Assembly: GCF_009296315.1 (NCBI RefSeq)
Contig: NZ_WHLY01000002.1
Location: forward strand, 5,678,501-5,742,500
Direction of reading: 5' to 3'
Origin: Salmonirosea aquatica
GTDB taxonomy: Bacteria > Bacteroidota > Bacteroidia > Cytophagales > Spirosomataceae
Length of the DNA stretch: 64,000 nt
Each line of letters opens with the position of its first letter. The first letter of the stretch is position 1. Below the pieces are notes generated by a model. It saw only the letters and a list, made by a program, of their open reading frames with translations. It had not been told where the DNA came from and searched no databases. A program made the position numbers and the translations under genes. This document shows, piece after piece, positions 17,527 through 26,221 of the stretch.

Positions 17527-17610
17527 GTCCGGGTGGTGGAATTGGTAGACACGCTACTTTGAGGGGGTAGTGCCCTTACGGGTGTAGGAGTTCGACTCTC
17601 CTTCCGGATA
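17527..17610 (+). tRNA. tRNA-Leu (anticodon GAG)
   Basis: An 84-base tRNA with the long variable arm expected of leucine tRNAs. Acceptor GTCCGGG pairs with TCCGGAT (with terminal G-T wobble), D-arm has GGAATTGGTAGAC, the anticodon loop TTGAGGG holds GAG, the variable arm TGCCCTTACGGGTG forms a stem and the T-loop is TTCGACT. Discriminator A at 17610, no encoded CCA. It reads CUC/CUU codons. A strong terminator follows 8 bases later. Confidence 0.96.
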
Positions 17611-17617
17611 CTCTCCT

Positions 17618-17654
17618 AAAAGCTGCATCTCATCATATGAGATGCAGCTTTTTT
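17618..17654. terminator. Rho-independent terminator after the tRNA block
   Basis: A 16-bp perfect stem (17618-17633 with 17637-17652) with a three-base loop, followed by six T on the + strand (17649-17654) and A's at the 5' edge. It ends tRNA transcription and, read the other way, may also serve the convergent deoxynucleoside kinase gene that stops at 17657. Confidence 0.9.
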
Positions 17655-17656
17655 AC

Positions 17657-18271
17657 TTAATGATAAAATAATTCCCTGTCCACCACTTCCACAATGGCCT
17701 GGAAATCATCAGGATTATTAGCAAAATCCATACTATTGACATCAATGACTAACAGCTTACCATGCTCGTAACTATTGGCAAAGGTTTCGTAGTAGGTATT
17801 CAGATTTTGTAAATATTCCTCCGAAATGTCTGCTTCAAAATCTCGGCCTCGTTTCTTGATCTGTTGCTTGAGTTTGGGAATGTCAGCCTGAAGGTAGATC
17901 ATAAGATCCGGGGCTGAAACGGATTGAATCATCGTGTCGAAAAGCATCAGGTAGCTACGGTAATCGCGCTCCGTGAGGATTTTGGAATCATACAGATTTC
18001 GGGCAAAAATATAAGCATCCTCATAAATGGTGCGATCCTGAATTACGGTTGTATACGTGAGGGAGCGGATTTTCTGTACCTGGGCGAACCGGCTATTGAG
18101 AAAATAGATTTGCAGGTTGAACGCCCAACGTTCCATATCCTTATAGAAGTCATTCAGGTATGGATTTCCTTCCACAGCCTCATAAAGTACCCCCCACCCG
18201 TAATGTTGCCCCAACATTTGGGTCAATGTGGTTTTCCCCGCTCCAATATTTCCGGTAATGGCAATGTGCAT
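17657..18271 (-). CDS. Deoxynucleoside kinase (dGK/dAK type)
   Basis: The 204-residue protein has a P-loop (GNIGAGKTTL at residues 7-16), a substrate-site Glu in LYEAVEGNPYLNDFYKD, the DRTIYEDAYIFARNLY segment that corresponds to the DRS/ERS motif, and a lid region with KKRGRDFEADISEEYL. It fits the deoxyguanosine/deoxyadenosine kinase family, which phosphorylates deoxynucleosides in the salvage pathway in the cytoplasm. Which nucleoside is preferred cannot be determined from sequence. It stands alone, leftward, with its stop abutting the tRNA terminator. Confidence 0.88.
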   Translation of the reverse strand: MHIAITGNIGAGKTTLTQMLGQHYGWGVLYEAVEGNPYLNDFYKDMERWAFNLQIYFLNSRFAQVQKIRSLTYTTVIQDRTIYEDAYIFARNLYDSKILTERDYRSYLMLFDTMIQSVSAPDLMIYLQADIPKLKQQIKKRGRDFEADISEEYLQNLNTYYETFANSYEHGKLLVIDVNSMDFANNPDDFQAIVEVVDRELFYH

Positions 18272-18430
18272 AATAAATGAGCCTGTTAATTTGGTGAACA
18301 GAATAATTAGTTAAAGAGACCAGCCCGAACGGACACACCGAAATATATAAAAACATTCCTTCATCCGGACTGATTTCCTATAAATCCTGGTAGTCGCCCA
18401 GCTCTTCACCCGATGTTTTGTACCATTTCG

Positions 18431-18438
18431 TATCTTTG
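18431..18438 (+). promoter_or_regulatory. TAnnTTTG box upstream of trhO
   Basis: TATCTTTG at 18431-18438 matches the Bacteroidota -7 consensus, ending 25 bases before the trhO ATG (18464). No convincing -33 TTG lies 19-21 bases upstream, so this is only a candidate. Confidence 0.35.
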
Positions 18439-18463
18439 TGGGCTATAACCAAGTTCCATTGGC

Positions 18464-19459
18464 ATGAAAAAATACCGCGTCCTTTTATATTATATCTACG
18501 TCAGGATCAATGATCCTGAAACCTATCGGGATGAGCACCATCTATTTTGCATTGAAAATAATTTGCTCGGCCGTATCATAGTCTCCCGGGAGGGTCTCAA
18601 TGGTACGGTATCAGGACTGGTGGAAGATTGCGAAGCTTATATGGCATACATTCGTTCCGACCCCCGGTTTGCAGCCACTCAGTTTAAAATTGAAGAACAC
18701 GATGCCCATGCCTTCAATAAGCTACATGTGAGGGTCAAGGATGAAATCGTAAATTCCGACCTACCGGTCGATCCCACCCGCCGCACTGGACGGCATATCG
18801 AACCTTCTGAGTTTAAAGAAATGATGCACGATCCGGATGTGGTTCTGGTGGATATGCGCTCGCGATACGAACATGAAGTAGGTCGATTTAAGGGCGCCAT
18901 AACATTTGACATGGAAAATCTACGCGAACTTCCCGAACACATCGATGAAATTGTTCATTTGAGAAACAAGAAAGTTATCACCTATTGCACGGGGGGAATC
19001 AAATGTGAAAAAGCCAGTGCGTACCTGCTAGATCGGGGATTTGAGAATGTATACCAGCTTCACGGTGGAATAATCCGCTACGGGCTGGAAGCAGGTGGAG
19101 AGAATTTCGATGGCAAATGTTATGTGTTCGACAACAGGGTGGCCGTGGAAGTAAACCGGGTGAACCCCGAGGTTATCTCCACTTGCTACGTTTGCAGTGA
19201 ACCTTGTGAACGGATGGTAAACTGTGCCAATCCAGATTGCAACCGACATGTACCCATATGCGCGTCTTGTGGCCAAAAATTATCAGGAGCCTGTTCTGAC
19301 GAATGCCTAACACACCCCAATATCCGACCTTATGATGGCACGGGCAATTACAGTACCCAAAGCAATCATTATAATCCCAGGCAGGGCTTCACAAGTCAGC
19401 GAAAGAAAGAAACCAGCCCACAGAGCCCACTACTTCGTACTTCATCAAATTCCAACTAA
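18464..19459 (+). CDS. trhO: tRNA uridine-34 hydroxylase, TrhO (rhodanese-like, YceA family)
   Basis: The 331-residue protein has an N-terminal ferredoxin-fold domain with IIVSREGLNGTVSG, then a rhodanese domain with DPDVVLVDMRSRYEHEVGRF and the active-site loop CTGGIKCEKASAYL (Cys near residue 172). The tail has Cys-rich stretches (STCYVCSEPCERMVNCANPDC, ICASCGQKLSGACSDEC) typical of the family. TrhO hydroxylates uridine 34 of certain tRNAs to form 5-hydroxyuridine. It is followed 11 bases later by surE, so the two are likely cotranscribed. The last 35 residues are low-complexity (Ser/Asn rich) and unlike E. coli YceA. Confidence 0.92.
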   Translation: MKKYRVLLYYIYVRINDPETYRDEHHLFCIENNLLGRIIVSREGLNGTVSGLVEDCEAYMAYIRSDPRFAATQFKIEEHDAHAFNKLHVRVKDEIVNSDLPVDPTRRTGRHIEPSEFKEMMHDPDVVLVDMRSRYEHEVGRFKGAITFDMENLRELPEHIDEIVHLRNKKVITYCTGGIKCEKASAYLLDRGFENVYQLHGGIIRYGLEAGGENFDGKCYVFDNRVAVEVNRVNPEVISTCYVCSEPCERMVNCANPDCNRHVPICASCGQKLSGACSDECLTHPNIRPYDGTGNYSTQSNHYNPRQGFTSQRKKETSPQSPLLRTSSNSN

Positions 19460-19470
19460 ACGCTGTGTCA

Positions 19471-20271
19471 ATGTCTGACCAAACCGATTTACAAACCCAA
19501 TCAAAAAAACCTCTTATTTTGGTCACAAACGACGATGGCATTACCTCCTTAGGTATCCGTACCCTCGTTGAACTTATGAAAACCCTCGGCGAGGTCGTTG
19601 TTGTTGCACCGAACAGTCCGCAGTCTGGTATGGGCCATGCCATCACAATTGGTGAACCGCTCCGACTCTATTCCACCGAAATTTTTCAGGATGTTGATGA
19701 ATATGAGTGCTCAGGTACCCCGGCGGATTGCGTAAAACTAGCCAAACACTATGTACTTAAGGACCGTGCCCCTGACCTCGTTGTGAGCGGTATCAACCAT
19801 GGTAGTAACAGTTCCATTAGTGTTTTATACTCAGGTACCATGTCAGCCGCCATCGAGGCGGCTATTGAGGGTATTCCCGCCATCGGGTTTTCACTTTGCG
19901 ATTTCCGGGAAAAAGCGGGATTTGACCACGTAAAGGAGTTGGTACTTTCAATAGTCCAGTCAGCCCTGAAAAATGGCATTCCCAAGGGTGTGGCCCTCAA
20001 TGTCAACCTTCCCGCGGAATCGGAGCAACCCATCCGGGGTATCAAAATCTGTCGTCAGGCCAATGCCAAATGGCAGGAAAAATTCGATTATCGGAAAGAT
20101 CCCTACGGAAGGGGATACCTTTGGATGGCGGGAGATTTTGTTAACTACGACCATGACAAAGAGGATACGGACGAATGGGCTCTTTCGCAGAATTATGTGT
20201 CGGTGGTACCCTGTCAGTACGACCTGACTGCTTATCAGGCACTCGAATCCATTACACATTGGGAATTTTGA
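19471..20271 (+). CDS. surE: 5'/3'-nucleotidase SurE
   Basis: Read from ATG 19471, the 266-residue protein holds the SurE metal-binding motif LVTNDDGITSLGI (Asp pair), APNSPQSGMGHAIT, the GTPADCVKLA loop, VSGINHGSNSSISVLYSGTM, and the Asn-containing LNVNLP. It fits SurE, a survival-protein nucleotidase that dephosphorylates nucleoside monophosphates using a divalent metal. A GTG two codons upstream (19465) could be read but has no support. It lies 11 bases after trhO and 78 bases before the GH3 gene. Confidence 0.95.
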   Translation: MSDQTDLQTQSKKPLILVTNDDGITSLGIRTLVELMKTLGEVVVVAPNSPQSGMGHAITIGEPLRLYSTEIFQDVDEYECSGTPADCVKLAKHYVLKDRAPDLVVSGINHGSNSSISVLYSGTMSAAIEAAIEGIPAIGFSLCDFREKAGFDHVKELVLSIVQSALKNGIPKGVALNVNLPAESEQPIRGIKICRQANAKWQEKFDYRKDPYGRGYLWMAGDFVNYDHDKEDTDEWALSQNYVSVVPCQYDLTAYQALESITHWEF

Positions 20272-20349
20272 TTAAAATTCAGGAGAACAGCTTACACGTT
20301 CGTATTCCACTCAACTCAGTTTAACTACTTCATCAAAGTTCAATACCCT

Positions 20350-21906
20350 ATGGCCATTATAGGAAGTTTGCTCAAAAGAGGAATCCGGGTGGGGAGTCTG
20401 GTGACCTCACGCCGGAAAATCAATGCCTTCAAACAGCAAAAGCGAACCCTTTCCAAACTTTTGTCCCGGGCACGATACACCCAATTCGGAGAAAAATACA
20501 ACTTTGAATCAATACTCAGCAGTTCTCTTTTTGGAGAACCCCGCGAATTTTACGAAAAATACAAAGCCTCTGTTCCTGTATACGACTACAATAAGATCTA
20601 TAAGGAATGGTGGAATCAGTTACTGGAAGGAGAGAAAAATATTACCTGGCCAGGTCGGGTCAAATATTTCGCCCTGAGTTCGGGTACCTCTGAAGCCTCG
20701 TCTAAGTACATACCGGTCACCAACGCGATGTCAAAGGCCATGCAGCGCGCTAGTATCCGGCAAATTCTCAGCCTGGGAAAATACAAAAACTTACCTGACA
20801 ATCTATACGAGAAAGGTTTTCTGATGCTGGGGGGCAGCACGAGTTTGAACAAGAAAGAGAATTATTTTGAAGGAGATTTGAGTGGAATTAACGCCAGTCA
20901 GATTCCCTTTTGGTTCAAACCCTATTATAAACCCGGTGGAAAAATTGCAGCGGAAAAGGATTGGAGTCTGAAGCTGGAAGAAATTACCCTGCAAGCCAAA
21001 GACTGGGACATCGGTTTTGTGGTGGGGGTACCTGCCTGGATCCAACTGCTGATGGAGAAAATCATCGCTCATTATAAACTTAAGAATATTCACGAAATCT
21101 GGCCGAACCTCCTGGTATTCGGGCACGGGGGGGTAGCCTTTGAACCCTACAAAAAAGGGTTTGAACGCCTGCTGGGCAAACCCCTGATTTATATCGACAC
21201 CTACCTGGCATCCGAAGGCTTTCTGGCTTATCAGCCCCGGCCCAGTGCAGCGGGTATGCAACTGGTAATGGACAACGGCATTTTTTTTGAGTTTGTCCCT
21301 TTTAATGATTTGAATTTCAACACGGAGGGCGAAATAAAGGAGAATCCCGAAACCTTGATGGTGGATGAAGTGGAAGAAGGAAAGGAATACGCATTGCTGA
21401 TTTCGACCTGCGCGGGAGCCTGGCGCTATCTGATTGGTGACACGATCAAATTTGTGGATAAGGAAAAGGCAGAAATTGTAATCACCGGGCGTACGAAACA
21501 CTTCCTTAGTCTATGCGGCGAGCATCTTTCAGTGGACAACATGAATAAAGCCATTGATCTGGTATCGCATGAATTGGGTATTACCGTGAAAGAATTTACC
21601 GTGGCGGGTATCTCGCACGGCTCCCTCTTCGCTCATCATTGGTACATCGGTAGCGACATTGCGGTAGATCCGGTAACGATCAAGAGGTTGATCGATGAAA
21701 AACTCAATGAAGTCAATGACGACTATGCTGTAGAACGGAAGCACGCCCTGAAAGACATTTTTATCACGGTATTGCCCAATGAAGCCTTTTATGGCTGGAT
21801 GGAGTCAAAAGGCAAAATGGGAGGCCAGCATAAATTTCCGCGCGTGATGAAGAAAAATCTGATCGGCGATTGGGAAACCTACCTGAAATTGAACGGGTAT
21901 CAATAA
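20350..21906 (+). CDS. GH3 auxin-responsive promoter family protein
   Basis: The 518-residue protein has the acyl-adenylate-forming pattern of GH3 proteins: YFALSSGTSEASSKYIPVT (phosphate-binding loop) near residue 110, and IDTYLASEGFLAYQ near 280, followed by YRYLIGD-like WRYLIGDTIKF and TGRTKHFLSLCGEHLS. Plant GH3 enzymes conjugate amino acids to jasmonate or auxin; bacterial members are of unknown substrate, probably acyl-amino acid ligases. It follows surE in the same direction. No operon partner suggests a substrate. Confidence 0.9.
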   Translation: MAIIGSLLKRGIRVGSLVTSRRKINAFKQQKRTLSKLLSRARYTQFGEKYNFESILSSSLFGEPREFYEKYKASVPVYDYNKIYKEWWNQLLEGEKNITWPGRVKYFALSSGTSEASSKYIPVTNAMSKAMQRASIRQILSLGKYKNLPDNLYEKGFLMLGGSTSLNKKENYFEGDLSGINASQIPFWFKPYYKPGGKIAAEKDWSLKLEEITLQAKDWDIGFVVGVPAWIQLLMEKIIAHYKLKNIHEIWPNLLVFGHGGVAFEPYKKGFERLLGKPLIYIDTYLASEGFLAYQPRPSAAGMQLVMDNGIFFEFVPFNDLNFNTEGEIKENPETLMVDEVEEGKEYALLISTCAGAWRYLIGDTIKFVDKEKAEIVITGRTKHFLSLCGEHLSVDNMNKAIDLVSHELGITVKEFTVAGISHGSLFAHHWYIGSDIAVDPVTIKRLIDEKLNEVNDDYAVERKHALKDIFITVLPNEAFYGWMESKGKMGGQHKFPRVMKKNLIGDWETYLKLNGYQ

Positions 21907-21965
21907 ATTTTACTGGCTGATCCCAATGATTTTTTAAGGTAGTGATCTGATTCTTCTTTTGTGAG

Positions 21966-22580
21966 CTACTTCAAGAAATTGAAATAAGCGATTTGACCTG
22001 CGATCAGTACGAATACAACCCCGGTTACCTGGTTGAATACCTTAACGGTTCGGGGAGTGAAAATACGTTTCAGCCGATGGGCAGAGAGTGCAATGCCCGA
22101 CTCGGTGAGGAATACAGCTAACAAACTGGCAAGAAAAAACAGACTGATCTGGTTGATATCATAATGTAGGGTAGAACGAACATAGGTTGCAATCGTGACC
22201 CAGCTGATAAAATTTACGGGGTTTAGTCCATTCAGGAGGAATCCAGTAGTGAAATAAAACAGAAAGTCACCAAACTTCGATTTGGGGTAAACAATTTTGG
22301 GCTGGTTTTGCACCAGATTATTGATCCCGAGTATCAGCAGGAAAATCACACCGGCTCCGGCCATCCATTTCTCAAAATTTTCGATATGTGGAAGTAGGGC
22401 GGTACCAAAGATGGCAAAAAACACAAAGATAGCATCGCAAACCACTACCCCGAAGGCAATTTTAATCCCACTTCTATAACCATTATCGACACTATTCTGA
22501 ACCAGAGAAAAGAATACAGTACCAAATGTCAGGCAGAGCAGTACTCCGGTAATAAGTCCGTAAAAAAGAGCAAGCACCAT
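21966..22580 (-). CDS. LysE/RhtB-family amino-acid exporter
   Basis: The 204-residue protein is mainly hydrophobic, with six likely membrane helices and the conserved G-x-x-NP segment GLNPVNFISWV near residue 118. This is the pattern of LysE/RhtB efflux proteins, which export amino acids such as lysine, arginine or homoserine from the cytoplasm. Substrate cannot be read from sequence. It sits one base after the NUDIX gene on the same strand (stop to start distance: 22582 to 22580), so the two look like a bicistronic unit. Confidence 0.88.
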   Translation of the reverse strand: MVLALFYGLITGVLLCLTFGTVFFSLVQNSVDNGYRSGIKIAFGVVVCDAIFVFFAIFGTALLPHIENFEKWMAGAGVIFLLILGINNLVQNQPKIVYPKSKFGDFLFYFTTGFLLNGLNPVNFISWVTIATYVRSTLHYDINQISLFFLASLLAVFLTESGIALSAHRLKRIFTPRTVKVFNQVTGVVFVLIAGQIAYFNFLK

Positions 22581-22581
22581 A

Positions 22582-23127
22582 TCAGATTCCTTTCAAACGC
22601 GCTACCATCATAATTCCACACACGGAGAGAGCATCTGTGATCTCCGACCGCATCACCATTTCTACGGCCTCGGCCAGGGGTACCTTCCTGACTTGCAGCT
22701 CCTCGGTGTCTTCTGGTTCCTGCTCGAATTGAGTCAACCCTTCGGCCAGGTAGAGAAAGCCCTCCTCGTCAGTCGCGGAATTAGACGTATGTATCCGGGC
22801 AAACTGCTGCCAGGATTCGGCCACAAGCCCCGTTTCTTCCTTTAGTTCGCGACGGGCTGCTTCCAGCGGTTCTTCATCCAGCGGGCCGCCCCCTTCCGGT
22901 ATTTCCCACGAGTATTCGTTGAGAGTGTACCTGAACTGTCCCACCAGATATACATTATTTTCGGCATCGAGGGGTACAATTCCAATGGCCTTGTTTTTGA
23001 AACTCACCAGACCGTAGATACCCGGTTTCCCGGCCGGATTGATAACATCGCGGTGATGGAGTTTCAGCCAGGGATTGTCATAAACGACCACATCGGTCAG
23101 CGTCTCCCAATTATTTTCGGTAGTCAT
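22582..23127 (-). CDS. NUDIX hydrolase
   Basis: From ATG 23125-23127 the protein has about 181 residues and carries a complete NUDIX box, GGGPLDEEPLEAARRELKEE then TGL, matching GX5EX7REUXEEXGU. The upstream WEIPEGG and downstream TSNSATDEEGFLYLAEGL resemble the ADP-ribose pyrophosphatase (NudF-like) subgroup, which hydrolyses ADP-ribose or related nucleotide sugars. The longer frame starting at 23190 would cross the divergent CDF gene and is not used. It is paired with the LysE exporter downstream. Confidence 0.9.
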   Translation of the reverse strand: MTTENNWETLTDVVVYDNPWLKLHHRDVINPAGKPGIYGLVSFKNKAIGIVPLDAENNVYLVGQFRYTLNEYSWEIPEGGGPLDEEPLEAARRELKEETGLVAESWQQFARIHTSNSATDEEGFLYLAEGLTQFEQEPEDTEELQVRKVPLAEAVEMVMRSEITDALSVCGIMMVARLKGI

Positions 23128-23175
23128 AGTACTTATATTCTTAATACCTTTGTCCGGATAGTTTTTCCATTGAAA

Positions 23176-24198
23176 ATGCAAATAAACCACAATAAGCGTA
23201 AAATTCGGCTCATCCTGCTGTCTTTCGTGATGAGCCTGCTGCTCTCGGGGCTGAAATTCCTGGCTTATTACCTCACTGATTCAAACGCGATTCTGAGCGA
23301 TGCCCTGGAATCCATAATCAATGTATTTGCCAGTGGATTCGCCTTGTACAGCATCCGACTTTCAGCTCTACCCAAGGACTCCAACCACCCCTATGGCCAT
23401 GGCAAAGTCGAATTCTTTTCCGCTGGTTTTGAAGGAGCCCTCATCATCATCGCCTCGGTGGTCATCGCTTACGGAGCCTTAACTCGACTCCTCAATCCCC
23501 AGCCGCTTGCCAATCTGACCCTGGGTTCAGGACTTATATTCGTTACGGTAATCCTCAATTCCGCGGTTGGATTGCTGCTGGTGCGCGAAGGCAAAAAGTA
23601 TAATTCTCTGGCTCTCACCGCCGATGGCAAGCACTTGCTCTCAGATAGTGTAAGTAGCATCCTGCTCTTAATCAGTGTATTACTGGTACTTTGGACGGGT
23701 CTGGAATGGATCGACAGTGTGGCTTCGCTGGTATTCGGATTGCTCATAGCCTACAATGGCTATCAACTTACCCGGAAATCGGTGGCCGGTCTGATGGATG
23801 AGAGTGACCCGCTTTTGATGCAGCAGGTCGTTGAAGCGATTCGGGCCCACAAAAAAAATTATTGGATCGATGTGCACAATCTACGGGTGCAGCAATACGG
23901 CTCCGACTTACACATCGATTGCCATTTGACCCTACCCTACTTTTGGGAACTCCAGAAATCCCACGACACGATCCGGGAGTTCGAGGATGTGTTGAAAGAA
24001 AATCATCCCGGCGAAACAGAAATATTTGTTCACTCGGACCCCTGTTTACCCCAATGTTGCTATTTCTGTCGTTTAAAGGGATGCCACGTACGCAGCCACG
24101 CCTTTCAGCACGACATCGACTGGGATGTCGTCAACCTGGCCAAGAATCAGAAGCTCTTTACCGAAGCCCAGTTGAAAATTAAACAGGATCATGATTAG
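23176..24198 (+). CDS. Cation diffusion facilitator (CDF) transporter
   Basis: From ATG 23176 (the 5'-extended frame would overlap the NUDIX gene), the 340-residue protein has six membrane helices and the CDF zinc site residues: SDALES near 40, HPYGHGKVEFFSAG near 70, and ADGKHLLSDSVSS near 150. A C-terminal cytoplasmic domain follows, with the unusual Cys/His-rich end CLPQCCYFCRLKGCHVRSHAFQH, which may bind metal. CDF proteins export Zn, Co, Fe or Mn against protons. The -7-like TACCTTTG at 23146-23153 lies 22 bases upstream. The metal is not decidable here. Confidence 0.9.
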   Translation: MQINHNKRKIRLILLSFVMSLLLSGLKFLAYYLTDSNAILSDALESIINVFASGFALYSIRLSALPKDSNHPYGHGKVEFFSAGFEGALIIIASVVIAYGALTRLLNPQPLANLTLGSGLIFVTVILNSAVGLLLVREGKKYNSLALTADGKHLLSDSVSSILLLISVLLVLWTGLEWIDSVASLVFGLLIAYNGYQLTRKSVAGLMDESDPLLMQQVVEAIRAHKKNYWIDVHNLRVQQYGSDLHIDCHLTLPYFWELQKSHDTIREFEDVLKENHPGETEIFVHSDPCLPQCCYFCRLKGCHVRSHAFQHDIDWDVVNLAKNQKLFTEAQLKIKQDHD

Positions 24199-24253
24199 AA
24201 GCTGATCCCCTGCTCGCTTTTACGCTCACAAATCAACCAATCCATTCCCTATC

Positions 24254-25186
24254 ATGTCGCAATCACGCAGAGATTTTTTCAGACAACTTGGAGTTGGCGC
24301 TTTGGCCATAACCCCACTTAGCCATAGTATGGCCGGAAATGTGGCCAAGAAACCATTCTTTGACATTTCACTGGCAGAATGGTCACTTCATAAAGCCTTA
24401 TTCGCTAAAAAAATAACCAACCTGGATTTTCCTGCAATCGCCCGGAAGGAGTTCGACATTGGGATTGTGGAATACGTCAACCAGTTTTTTAAGGACAAAG
24501 CCCGTGACACAACCTACCTCAACGATCTGTTGAAGCGCTGCAAGGACAATGGAATAAAAAACCATCTTATTATGATCGACGGCGAGGGTGGCTTGGGGGA
24601 ACTGGACGATAACACTCGCAACAAGGCCGTTGAGAACCACTACCAATGGGTAGAGGCAGCCAAGTACCTGGGTTGCAAAACCATCCGGGTCAATGCCTTC
24701 GGCAAAGGTACCGCTGAGGAAGTGGCAAAAGCCGCCGTAGACGGCCTGGGGAAACTGGGTGAATTCGCCGGTACCATGAAAATCAATGTCATTGTCGAAA
24801 ACCACGGGGGCTACTCTTCGGACGGCCAGTGGCTCTCGGGGGTCATGAAGCAGGTAGGTCGTAATAACGTAGGTACCCTACCCGATTTCGGCAATTTCTG
24901 CCTTGAACGAAAGCCCGGCTCCAACGAATGTGTAAAAGAATATGACCGCTACCAGGGTACCAAGGAATTGATGCCCTACGCCAAAGGAGCAAGCGCCAAG
25001 ACCTATGATTTCAAGGAAAATGGTGATGTGGTTGAAACCGATTACATGAAGATCATGAAGATTGTACAGGACAGCGGATTCAAAGGGATTGTGGGCATCG
25101 AATACGAAGGTAGCAAGCTCGATGAATACGAGGGAATTAGAAAAACCAAAGCTATTCTGGAGAAAGTCGGAATGGCTTTGTCATAA
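24254..25186 (+). CDS. Tat-exported TIM-barrel sugar isomerase/epimerase-like protein
   Basis: The 310-residue protein starts with a twin-arginine signal (SRRDFFRQLGVGALAITPL) and continues as an AP-endonuclease-type TIM barrel: EYVNQFF, GIKNHLIMIDGEGGLGELDD, HYQWVEAAKYLGCKTIRVNAFG, INVIVENHGGYSSDG and VGIEYEGSKLDE with the usual metal-ligand Glu and His. This is the sugar phosphate isomerase/epimerase (xylose isomerase-like) family. The Tat signal puts it in the periplasm; substrate unknown. Bacteroidota carry many such exported TIM barrels near carbohydrate genes. Confidence 0.85.
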   Translation: MSQSRRDFFRQLGVGALAITPLSHSMAGNVAKKPFFDISLAEWSLHKALFAKKITNLDFPAIARKEFDIGIVEYVNQFFKDKARDTTYLNDLLKRCKDNGIKNHLIMIDGEGGLGELDDNTRNKAVENHYQWVEAAKYLGCKTIRVNAFGKGTAEEVAKAAVDGLGKLGEFAGTMKINVIVENHGGYSSDGQWLSGVMKQVGRNNVGTLPDFGNFCLERKPGSNECVKEYDRYQGTKELMPYAKGASAKTYDFKENGDVVETDYMKIMKIVQDSGFKGIVGIEYEGSKLDEYEGIRKTKAILEKVGMALS

Positions 25187-25199
25187 AAAAGACGGGTGA

Positions 25200-25237
25200 G
25201 TAGGTTGGAATAATTTATTTGGATTGTTCCAACCTAC
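25200..25237 (+). terminator. Weak inverted repeat after the TIM-barrel gene
   Basis: 11-base arms at 25200-25210 and 25227-25237 (GTAGGTTGGAA and its reverse complement) with a 16-base loop, 14 bases after the TIM-barrel stop. A short T-rich stretch follows (TATTTTA). It could end that transcript before the insertion sequence. Confidence 0.5.
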
Positions 25238-25252
25238 CCCTCCTATTTTAAT

Positions 25253-25271
25253 AAATAATTCAAGTTGCTAG
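25253..25271 (+). repeat. Left terminal inverted repeat of the IS982 element
   Basis: AAATAATTCAAGTTGCTAG, identical to the reverse complement of 26203-26221. The inner 11 bases probably belong to the element; the outer AT-rich eight may be target sequence. Confidence 0.75.
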
Positions 25272-26213
25272 TTATAGAAAGCCGGACAGGGAAGCGCTAG
25301 CTTAGTGTTGCGAACCAAAACCAACACTCCCCATGTCCGACACGGTAAAAATAGTCACGGAAACCACCTACTTGTACGTGATCATTGACGATATTCTCAA
25401 AAGCCTGGGCCACCGCGATCATCCCGCCTGCGCGTGCAGCGACAGCGAGGTGATCACCACGGCCGTGGCGGCGGCCCTTCATTTCGGCAGCAACCACTGC
25501 GACGCCAACGGCTTCGTCCAACAGACTGGTTTGATGCCCGGCATGGTCGAGGCCAGCCGCTTCTCGCGGCGCATCCATCGGCTGGGTGAACTGGTGGCGG
25601 ACCTGTTTCTTCAACTGGGGCACGTGTTCAAATCCCTCAGTGAGAGTATGGTGTATCGAATCGACAGCTTTCCGCTCAACTCCTGCCACAATATCCGCAT
25701 CCCCCGCAGCCGCCTTTTCAAACACGAACAGTACCGGGGGCGCAACGCCTCCAAGCGGCAGTATCGCCGGGCGACCCCGTTTTACGGTATCAAGGTCTTC
25801 GTGATGACTGACGAGGCCAACCGCCCCGTCGAGTACTGTTTCACGCCCGGCTCATGGGCCGAGATCGACGGCTTGCGCCAGATGCCCCTCGACCTGCCGC
25901 CGGGCTCGGAAGTCTACCTCGACAGTGGCTTCACGGACTATTGGATGGAGGACGAGCTGAAAGAGGCTGAAAACCTGAATTTCTGGGTGGCCCGAAGGAA
26001 AAACTCCCATAGGCCTCACCACCCCTCGGTTGACTTTCTGATACGCCACCATCGTAAGCCGACGGTTCGCCGCTGCGATCGAGACCACATTCAGCGAGAT
26101 AACTGCCCTGTTTCTGAAAAAGGTACACGCTGTCACTGATCAGGGCTTCATCTTGAAGGTCATTTTAACCTTATTCGCGCACACTTTGACCAAAGCTTTT
26201 ATCTAGCAACTTG
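25261..26213 (+). mobile_element. IS982-family insertion sequence, degenerate copy
   Basis: A 953-base element with 11-base terminal inverted repeats CAAGTTGCTAG (25261-25271) and its reverse complement (26203-26213). The identity continues outward for 8 more bases into AT-rich flank (25253-25260 and 26214-26221). A four-base AATT duplication is possible but cannot be separated from palindromic flank. The interior is markedly richer in G+C than the surrounding genes and contains none of the GGTACC sites common elsewhere, consistent with recent acquisition. It holds a single transposase gene broken by a one-base insertion. It lies between the TIM-barrel gene and the SDR gene, whose stop codon lies in the right outer repeat. 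Confidence 0.85.
25333..26206 (+). pseudogene. IS982-family transposase, frameshifted
   Basis: The first 236 codons read as an IS982 transposase: ACACSDSEVITTA, FSRRIHRLGEL, then the DDE residues Asp in VYRIDSFPLNSC and Asp in VYLDSGFTDYWMEDEL. After DFLI at about 26040 the frame breaks. Removing one C at 26044 continues SRRFAAAIETTFSEITALF and then KKVHAVTDQGFILKV to a TAG at 26204-26206, which is the expected C-terminus including the third catalytic acidic residue (Glu in IETTF). In the uninterrupted frame the protein ends early at 26139. The break is not at a homopolymer, so it is more likely a real mutation than the three other frameshifts. Confidence 0.85.
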
Positions 26214-26221
26214 AATTATTT
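26203..26221 (-). repeat. Right terminal inverted repeat of the IS982 element
   Basis: Reverse complement of the left repeat over 19 bases. It includes the transposase stop (26204-26206) and the SDR stop codon (26216-26218). Confidence 0.75.

Noticed and set aside
20803-21501. 232-codon leftward open frame
   Set aside because: Antisense to the GH3 gene, no recognisable features.
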